DNA from: Pseudomonas sp. TH41
GTDB lineage: Bacteria > Pseudomonadota > Gammaproteobacteria > Pseudomonadales > Pseudomonadaceae
DNA length: 64,000 nt
Assembly (NCBI RefSeq): GCF_016650695.1
Contig: NZ_JAEKFH010000003.1
Coordinates: 248,001-312,000, forward strand
Reading direction: 5' to 3'
The notes below the pieces were generated by a model. That model saw only the letters and a list, made by a program, of their open reading frames with translations, was not told the DNA's origin and did no database searches. Shown one piece after another: positions 58,281 through 64,000 of the stretch; the stretch's first letter is position 1, and each line of letters begins with the position of its first letter. A program made the position numbers and the translations under genes.

Positions 58281-60181
58281 GAACGCAACTGTTTGAGCTT
58301 GCGATAGAGGGTCGCGCGACTGATGCCCAAGGCGTCGGCGGCGGCCGAGACGTTGCCCTGATGGCTGTCCAGGGACTGGCGAATCAGCTCAAGCTCGTTT
58401 TCGCGAATGCTGCCCGACTGGGGACGTTCGCTGGCGGTCAATTCGTCGAGCATGCTGTCGGGCAAGTGGTCGAGGGTGAGCACGGTTTCACCCGGCTCGC
58501 GCATGGCCAGTGCGGTACGCAGCACCATTTCCAGTTGGCGGATGTTGCCCGGCCAGTGATAACCGGCGAGCAAGCGGTTCAAATCGTCATGCAAGACCAC
58601 CGTCGGCGCGTTGAGTTTGCTCAGCAGACGGCCGACCAGACCACTGAAATCCTCGCGTTCACGCAGGGCCGGGAGCATTACGCTGATGCCGTTGACCCGG
58701 TAAAACAGGTCCTCACGGAAGTGCTTTTCTTCCACCAGGCGCTTGAGGTCACGGTGAGTGGCGCAGATCAATGCGACGTCGATGTCTTGCTCCTCGCCAG
58801 CGCCCAGCGGTGCGACCTTACGATCCTGCAGCACCCGCAACAAACGGGCCTGCAAGGCCAGCGGCATGTCACCGATCTCATCAAGAAACAAGGTGCCGCC
58901 GTGGGCCTGTTGCAGGCGCCCAATCATGCCGCCGCGACGGGAGCCGGTGAAGGCGCCTTCGCGATAGCCGAACAGTTCGGACTCGATCAGGCCTTCGGGG
59001 ATCGCCGCGCAATTCACTGCAACGAAAGGTTTGTCGCAGCGGGTGCCGGCCATGTGCAGGGCGCGGGCGATGACTTCCTTGCCCGTGCCGGTCTCACCGA
59101 GCAGCAACACTGGCAGCTCATTGGCCAGACCCTGCCGGGCCATGCGCAAGGCCCGGGCATAACGGACATTGCTGCCTGCCAGGGTGTCCAGATCGGGGTG
59201 TGGTTTGGCGGTTTTGGCGGTGCTGCGCGCAGGGCTGCTGACGTTGATCGAACGTTGCGGTGCACGCAGGGTCTTGTAGAAAAATTCGCCTTTGGCGGTT
59301 TGCAGGCTGCCGACACCGTCCTGATGCAGACGCGCCAACAATTGCAGACCATCGACGCCGAGAAACTCTTCGCAGCGTCGACCGATCAACGCCGAACGCT
59401 CGGCGTGAAGCAACTGGCAGGCCTGGGCGCTGACCGCGAGGATCTGCCCGCCCAGGCTCACGGCCAACAGACCTTGCCATGGCGATTCGAGGTATTGACG
59501 ACGGCTGTGGAACGCCAGGACGATCTGGTCCGGGAAACTGGCGTTGAACACTCGGCTTTCGATCTGGCTGACGGCCATCGCCAGCAATGCGGTGCTGTCG
59601 TGGACACGGCCCAGCGGGCCTTCGCGAGTCAGGTCGAGCACGCCGAGGATGTCGCCCTGCGGGCAATGAATGGGCACCGAGGTGCAGGAAAAATCAGTCA
59701 GGCGATCGAGGTAATGTTCACCACAATCGATCATCGTTGGCCGGGCTTCGACCAGCGCGGTGCCGAGGGCATTGGTGCCGCGAGCCGCTTCGCTCCAGCA
59801 GGCGCCGAGGGTGATGTCTTGCAGGCCGCTGCCTTTGAGGCGATCGGCACGGCCTTCGACGGCGAGGATGGTCGCGTCGGAGTTGGCCAGGATGATCAGC
59901 CCTTCCTTGCCTTGGCGCGCAGCCAGGTAGTCGATGGCCGGCATCGCGGCGTCGATCAACAACCGATTGCTCGCCAGCAGCACATCGAGGCTGGCGCTTG
60001 ATTCCAGCGCCAGCTCGAATTTGCCGTTGAAATGCACGCCATGGCTGAGGCTGCGCCGCCACGACGCATCGATTTCCGCGCGCAGTACACCATCGGGGAC
60101 TTCGCCCTCGAGATGGAGTTTTTCCCGGGCCAGCCGGGCTTCACGGTGCAGTTGGGGTGGAGTTGTTTTTATTAGCGTCAT
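58277..60181 (-). CDS. Sigma-54-dependent activator (AcoR-like) of the qhp locus
   Basis: 634 residues. N-terminal GAF-containing sensor (~65-330; [38 protein letters not shown]), AAA+ domain with Walker A GETGTGKE, Walker [13 protein letters not shown] and [13 protein letters not shown] (GAFTGS where GAFTGA is usual), and a C-terminal Fis HTH ([20 protein letters not shown]). It would activate -24/-12 promoters in response to an amine or aldehyde. GGAG six bases before the ATG sets the start. It is the first gene of the R-qhpF-E-G unit and carries an A-rich Crc-like stretch just after the start codon. Confidence 0.9.
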   Translation of the reverse strand: MTLIKTTPPQLHREARLAREKLHLEGEVPDGVLRAEIDASWRRSLSHGVHFNGKFELALESSASLDVLLASNRLLIDAAMPAIDYLAARQGKEGLIILANSDATILAVEGRADRLKGSGLQDITLGACWSEAARGTNALGTALVEARPTMIDCGEHYLDRLTDFSCTSVPIHCPQGDILGVLDLTREGPLGRVHDSTALLAMAVSQIESRVFNASFPDQIVLAFHSRRQYLESPWQGLLAVSLGGQILAVSAQACQLLHAERSALIGRRCEEFLGVDGLQLLARLHQDGVGSLQTAKGEFFYKTLRAPQRSINVSSPARSTAKTAKPHPDLDTLAGSNVRYARALRMARQGLANELPVLLLGETGTGKEVIARALHMAGTRCDKPFVAVNCAAIPEGLIESELFGYREGAFTGSRRGGMIGRLQQAHGGTLFLDEIGDMPLALQARLLRVLQDRKVAPLGAGEEQDIDVALICATHRDLKRLVEEKHFREDLFYRVNGISVMLPALREREDFSGLVGRLLSKLNAPTVVLHDDLNRLLAGYHWPGNIRQLEMVLRTALAMREPGETVLTLDHLPDSMLDELTASERPQSGSIRENELELIRQSLDSHQGNVSAAADALGISRATLYRKLKQLRS

Positions 60182-60309
60182 CAAGCGCTCCGGATCGGTC
60201 CGCCCTGCGCTTTTTTAAGTTCAGCGCCCTGCCGCAATCTTTACGTTAACGTAAGGGCAATGGCAAGTGCCTTACGGCGCTTGTGTTTCATCTGTTGCAC
60301 CGCGTTATC

Positions 60310-60400
60310 GTTCATCGCGGGCAAGCCCGCTCCCACAGGGTAGACCGAAAGCTTGTGGTCAAACCCGGCCAATGTGGGAGCGAGCCTGCTCGCGATGGCG
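60310..60400. repeat. REP elements between the regulator and deacetylase gene
   Basis: GCGGGCAAGCCCGCTCCCAC and TGTGGGAGCGAGCCTGCTCG arms. The 240-base gap also contains the perfect palindrome TTACGTTAACGTAA (60241-60254) and GTAAGG...CCTTAC (60251-60275) upstream of the sigma-54 regulator gene. Confidence 0.75.
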
Positions 60401-60421
60401 ATCTACCAGACACCAATGATC

Positions 60422-61447
60422 TCAGAGCTGCCACACCTCGGAATTCACAAAAAACGCCCGGGCATTATCCTCCAGGCTCTCCAGGTGATACCCCCCCTCC
60501 TGCACAATCAGACACGGCAGCCCAAGGCTGCGAATCCGCTCCCCAAGCAGCGCAAACCCTTCTCGGGTCACCGCCACTTTGCTCTGCGGGTCCAGTTCGA
60601 AAATATCGAAGCCCAAGGACAGCACCAACACATCGGCAGCGAAATCCTTCACCGTCGCCAACGCCACGTCCAATTGACCGAGGAAGTCTGCCTCACTCGC
60701 GCCGTGGTTCATCGGCAAGTTCAGGTTAAACCCCTCTCCCGCCCCGACACCACGCTCATCAGCGAACCCGGCAACCGCCGGATAGAAATTGGTCGGATCG
60801 CCATGCACCGAGACGTACAGCACATCATCGCGGTCGTAGAAAATCTCCTGAATGCCTTGCCCATGGTGCATGTCGGTATCGAGCACCGCGACGCGTTCGA
60901 AACCGCCGCGCAAAACCTGAGCCGCCACTGCCGCATTGTTCACGTAACAGAAACCACCCGCCGCTTCGGCCCGGGCGTGATGTCCCGGTGGACGGCACAA
61001 GGCATATGCGGCCGGCGCACCATCCAGCAACGCTTGGGCTCCGGCAACCGCGCTTTGCGCCGACCAATAGGCCGAACGCCAGGTCTGCTCGCCCACCGGG
61101 CAACTGCCATCCGCGAGATAACGGGCGGCCTGGGCGAGGATTCCACGCAGGGCATTGGGCTCGCGGACAAAAATGTTCGACATCACCTCGTCGCCCCAAT
61201 CCTCGGGAATTTCCTTCCAGCGCAGATGAGCTTCCTGAAGGAACGTCAGATAGGGCGCGCCGTGGACCGCCAGCAACGGATCGAGCCCGGCATCGGCCGG
61301 TTGTTCAACAGTAAAGCCCAAAGCGTGCGACGCCTGGACCAATCGCTGAGCGCGCTCCGGCACTTCCTGTGGTGTGCGCATCTGCCCACGGGAGTAGTAG
61401 CTGCGTGGATGGTGAAGCAATTGTTCGGGATGGAAAAAACTGCGCAT
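60422..61447 (-). CDS. Histone-deacetylase-family protein (acetylpolyamine aminohydrolase-like)
   Basis: 341 residues of the arginase/deacetylase fold: RPPGHHARAEAAGGFCYVNN (His pair of the charge relay), the zinc aspartate and histidine in LDTDMHHGQG, a second Asp in LSLGFDIFELDP and the late GGY loop (VQEGGYHLESL). The length and RPPGHHA..GFCY.NN pattern fit bacterial acetylpolyamine aminohydrolases, which free polyamines from N-acetyl forms. It is encoded alone, in the same direction as the amidohydrolase behind it, with a REP doublet between. Confidence 0.87.
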   Translation of the reverse strand: MRSFFHPEQLLHHPRSYYSRGQMRTPQEVPERAQRLVQASHALGFTVEQPADAGLDPLLAVHGAPYLTFLQEAHLRWKEIPEDWGDEVMSNIFVREPNALRGILAQAARYLADGSCPVGEQTWRSAYWSAQSAVAGAQALLDGAPAAYALCRPPGHHARAEAAGGFCYVNNAAVAAQVLRGGFERVAVLDTDMHHGQGIQEIFYDRDDVLYVSVHGDPTNFYPAVAGFADERGVGAGEGFNLNLPMNHGASEADFLGQLDVALATVKDFAADVLVLSLGFDIFELDPQSKVAVTREGFALLGERIRSLGLPCLIVQEGGYHLESLEDNARAFFVNSEVWQL

Positions 61448-61485
61448 GGGGTTAATACCTGTCAGTTAACGTAAACCCTGAAACT

Positions 61486-61569
61486 GTAGGAGCGAGCTTG
61501 CTCGCGATGGTGTGTCAGCTACATTGGTGGTGACTGACACTCCATCGCGAGCAAGCTCGCTCCTACAGG
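61486..61569. repeat. REP doublet with GTGTGTCAG spacer
   Basis: TGTAGGAGCGAGCTTGCTCG and its mirror around GGTGTGTCAGCTACATT...GACTGACACTCC; same design as at 5,201 and 8,162. Confidence 0.88.
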
Positions 61570-61577
61570 AATTGCGA

Positions 61578-62807
61578 TTATTCGGCGTTGCCGGCGCGAG
61601 ACAGCACGGCATTGAGCAACACATCAGTACCCTGGCGCACGTCTTCGGGCAGCACATCTTCGGCTTCGTTATGGCTCAACCCGCCGACGCAAGGGATGAA
61701 CACCATCGCCGTCGGGCAGAACCGCGCCAGATGAATCGCGTCGTGGCCGGCGCCGCTGACAATCGATTGTTGAGCGTAGCCCAGCGCGTCCACTGCCTGC
61801 TGCACCGCCGCCACGCAGTCGGCGTCGAACGGCGTCGCCGGGCTGATCCAGTGCGGGGTGATCGTCAGCTTCAATGCTCGACCGTCGGCAATGACCTGGA
61901 GTCGCGCACGCACTTGCTGCTCCATCGCCTCGATGGCTTCGTCGCGGTGATGACGCAGGTCGACGGTGAAATTCACCAGGCCCGGAATCGTGTTGCGCGA
62001 GGATTTGTTGATGCTCAACTCGCCCACGGTGGTCAGGCCTTCGGGGGCGAAATCGCTGGCCAATTCTTCGATCGCCTGGATCATTCGCGCCACGCCGTAC
62101 AGGGCGTCCTTGCGCAGCGGCATCGGCGTGGTGCCAGCGTGAGCGGCCATGCCTTCGACCCGCACATCAAGCCAGCGAATCGCCTGACCGCCACTGACCA
62201 CGCCGATGCTTTTGGCATTGTCCTCAAGGATCGGACCTTGCTCGATGTGCGCTTCAAAGTACGCGTCCACCGCGCCGCCCAACGGACGCTCGCCGGCATA
62301 ACCGGTGCGCTGCAACGCCTCGGCAACGCTGATGCCATTGACGTCACGCACCGCCAACGCGGCGTCCAGTTCCATGATCCCGGTGAACACCGCCGAACCG
62401 AACATGGCCGGGGTGAAGCGCGCGCCTTCTTCGTTGGTCCATACCGCCACTTCCAGTGGTTTGCGGGTCTGGATGCCGAGGTCGTTGAGGCAACGCACCA
62501 CTTCCAGACCGGCAAGCACGCCATACACACCGTCGAAACGCCCGCCTTCGGGCTGTGTGTCGAGGTGGCTGCCCATCATCACCGGCGCGGCATCGGAGTC
62601 GGTGCCAGGGCGGCGGGCGAACAGGTTGCCGATGGCATCCACGCTCAGGGTCATGCCGGCTTCGCGGCACCAATGGGAAAACAGTTCACGACCGGCCTTG
62701 TCTTCATCGCTCAGGGCCAGGCGGCAGCTGCCGCCACGCGCAGTGGCGCCGATTTCGGCCATGGCCATCAAACTCGCCCACAGGCGTTCACCATTAATCT
62801 TCAACAT
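61578..62807 (-). CDS. M20-family N-carbamoyl-amino-acid hydrolase / beta-ureidopropionase-like
   Basis: 409 residues. Bimetal M20 motifs: GSHLDTQPEGGRFDGVYGVL (His and bridging Asp), NEEGARF (Glu pair), GAGHDAIHLAR and the C-terminal GGLSHNEAED histidine. The wide substrate loop after DGVYGVLAGLEVVR is typical of HyuC/AtzF-like and allantoate amidohydrolases. It releases CO2 and ammonia from carbamoylated amino acids or ureido acids. It follows the MHS transporter gene by 23 bases on the same strand, so the transporter may import its substrate. Confidence 0.87.
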   Translation of the reverse strand: MLKINGERLWASLMAMAEIGATARGGSCRLALSDEDKAGRELFSHWCREAGMTLSVDAIGNLFARRPGTDSDAAPVMMGSHLDTQPEGGRFDGVYGVLAGLEVVRCLNDLGIQTRKPLEVAVWTNEEGARFTPAMFGSAVFTGIMELDAALAVRDVNGISVAEALQRTGYAGERPLGGAVDAYFEAHIEQGPILEDNAKSIGVVSGGQAIRWLDVRVEGMAAHAGTTPMPLRKDALYGVARMIQAIEELASDFAPEGLTTVGELSINKSSRNTIPGLVNFTVDLRHHRDEAIEAMEQQVRARLQVIADGRALKLTITPHWISPATPFDADCVAAVQQAVDALGYAQQSIVSGAGHDAIHLARFCPTAMVFIPCVGGLSHNEAEDVLPEDVRQGTDVLLNAVLSRAGNAE

Positions 62808-62830
62808 GCGTCACTCCTGGAAAAGCTGGA

Positions 62831-64000
62831 TTAAGCGTTGGCCAATTCGATGCGTTCAGCACAGGCATGGCGACGGGAAAGGGACAGGACACAGATCAGT
62901 GAAGTCGCGGCGATGAGGCTGTAGAACACCGCCAGCGGCCACCATTGGCCGACAAATTCATGCGCCAGTAACGTGCCGATCAGCGGCGTCAGACCACCGG
63001 CCAGCGCACCGCAAATCTGGTACGCCAGCGAGATCGCGGTGTAGCGCACGTGGGTTTCGAACATGCCGCTGACGTAACCGGCGATCACCGCGTAGAACGA
63101 CGCCATGCACACCACCGCCAGGGCAATACCGAGAATGATCAGCGGCGCCTGGGCCGAGCTGACCAGCACGAACATCGGGTATGGAGAAGCCATGGCCAAC
63201 AACGACACCAGACAGAGGAATCGCGTGGCGCCCATTTTCTCGGCGACCCACGCTGCCAAGGGTTGAATGCAGAACTGAATGATCGCCACCACAAACAGGC
63301 ACTCAAGGATCAGCGAGCGCGGTAGTTCGAGTTGCTGGGTGGTGTAGGCGATCATGAAAGTGTTGGTGAAATACACCCCGGCGATCCCGAGGGTGTTGGC
63401 GCCAATGCACAGCAACAGCGGACGCCACGCGGTGCGCAGGACTTCCATCACCGGTGCCTGTTCCTTGCGTGTGCTTCTGCGGGCCCGTTCGCGGCTGGCG
63501 AGGAACTCCGGCGATTCATTCACACCCAGTCGAATCGCCAGGCCCACCAGCAGCAACAGCGAGCTGGCGAGGAACGGCAGACGCCAGCCCCAGCTCATCA
63601 GGTCCGCTTCCGGCAAACGGGTGACCGCGCTGAAAGCCAGCAGCGACAGGATCAAACCGGCCGGACTGCCGAGTTGCGCAAAGGACGCGAAGAAATTGCG
63701 TCGGCCTTTCGGTGCGTGCTCTCCCGCCATCAACACCGCCCCGCCCCACTCACCACCGACGGCGATACCCTGGACGATGCGCAGCAGGATCAACAGTAAC
63801 GGCGCCGCAACACCGATTTGTCCGTAGGTTGGCAGCAATCCGATGCAGACCGTGACCACGCCCATCATCAACAAGGTGATGATCAACGACTTCTTGCGGC
63901 CGATCCGGTCGCCGACATGGCCGAAAATAATCCCGCCCAACGGCCGCGCAAAGAAACCCACTGCGAAGGTGCCGAAAGCGGCCATGGTGCTGAACAGTTT
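62831..64000 (-). CDS. MFS transporter of the metabolite:H+ symporter (MHS) family, partial
   Basis: About 390 codons are visible; the frame runs off the right edge, so the N-terminus is outside. The MHS/KgtP/ProP landmarks are present: FFARPLGGIIFGHVGDRIGR between helices 2 and 3, GIAVGGEWGGAVLMAGEHAP after helix 4, and RLGVNESPEF in the central loop. Such carriers import organic acids or betaines with protons. The ATG close to the edge (63985) is internal to the first helices and is not the start. Probably in one operon with the M20 hydrolase. Confidence 0.87.
   Translation of the reverse strand, partial: KLFSTMAAFGTFAVGFFARPLGGIIFGHVGDRIGRKKSLIITLLMMGVVTVCIGLLPTYGQIGVAAPLLLILLRIVQGIAVGGEWGGAVLMAGEHAPKGRRNFFASFAQLGSPAGLILSLLAFSAVTRLPEADLMSWGWRLPFLASSLLLLVGLAIRLGVNESPEFLASRERARRSTRKEQAPVMEVLRTAWRPLLLCIGANTLGIAGVYFTNTFMIAYTTQQLELPRSLILECLFVVAIIQFCIQPLAAWVAEKMGATRFLCLVSLLAMASPYPMFVLVSSAQAPLIILGIALAVVCMASFYAVIAGYVSGMFETHVRYTAISLAYQICGALAGGLTPLIGTLLAHEFVGQWWPLAVFYSLIAATSLICVLSLSRRHACAERIELANA

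Noticed and set aside
58046..60001. Long open frame antisense to the sigma-54 activator (651 codons)
   Set aside because: Opposite-strand shadow of a well-supported AAA+ regulator; no domain, no ribosome-binding site.
60251..60279. Sigma-54 promoter in front of the activator gene (minus strand GGCACTTGCCATTGC)
   Set aside because: The spacing between the -24-like and -12-like parts is one base too long and the leading T of TGG is absent.

Overview
The window looks like chromosomal DNA of a Pseudomonas of the fluorescens group. This rests on the high-GC coding style, on two families of pseudomonad REP sequences (one with a GGAGCGAGC-TTGCTCGCG core, one with a GGAGCTGCC-GCAGGCTGCGATC core) in most intergenic gaps, and on gene sets typical of that group: qhp amine dehydrogenase, a DUF1652 protein, an InhA-type isonitrile hydratase and a Gac/Rsm-type small RNA. 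No tRNA, rRNA, insertion sequence, prophage or CRISPR array was seen.

Bases 1-14,800: the tail of an alpha/beta hydrolase; cytosine deaminase codA; a diaminopimelate-epimerase-like protein with both catalytic cysteines replaced by serine, divergent from a YbjJ-like transporter; an orphan LysR regulator; then a cupredoxin and Tat-exported metallophosphoesterase divergent from an ECF sigma/anti-sigma pair, with matching promoter motifs on both sides. Next comes a catabolic block of a LuxR regulator, a class III aminotransferase and a putrescine-type binding protein on the minus strand, and an enoyl-CoA hydratase and thiolase on the plus strand. A repeat-rich gap of about 0.9 kb ends this part.

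Bases 14,800-33,200: a Rieske oxygenase, a GMC dehydrogenase and a GATase/AraC regulator form a choline/betaine-like oxidation cluster next to a class II aldolase. An MFS transporter with a divergent AraC regulator follows, then an EmrAB-like pump. The pump's last gene is followed by an AT-rich gene for an M60/enhancin-like metalloprotease. A diverged second copy of the last ~65 bases of the emrB-like gene lies beyond it, which marks a gene acquired by homologous recombination. After that come an AhpD-like protein, a cyclic-nucleotide-gated MscS channel, a YcaC hydrolase, a pirin with a divergent LysR regulator, and an aldo/keto reductase.

Bases 33,200-47,150: a BvgS-like hybrid kinase with its LuxR response regulator and a degenerate receiver protein; the Mg2+ P-type ATPase; a short-chain dehydrogenase remnant joined to a GH15 enzyme; isonitrile hydratase with its regulator; a probable RsmX/Y/Z-type sRNA; an SRPBCC protein; an LprI-like protein; and a tandem array of six 109-110-bp REP units.

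Bases 47,150-60,200 hold the complete quinohemoprotein amine dehydrogenase system. qhpA-D-C-B encode the structural subunits and the radical-SAM cross-linking enzyme. A second minus-strand operon encodes a sigma-54 activator, the QhpF exporter, the QhpE leader protease and the QhpG flavoprotein. Between them lies a plus-strand aldehyde dehydrogenase with a clear -24/-12 promoter and an upstream inverted repeat. The parts fit one pathway: a primary amine is oxidised in the periplasm and the aldehyde is then oxidised to the acid. A-rich Hfq/Crc-like motifs near the starts of all three transcription units suggest catabolite repression. The window closes with a polyamine-deacetylase-like protein, an M20 carbamoyl-amino-acid hydrolase and a truncated MHS-family transporter.
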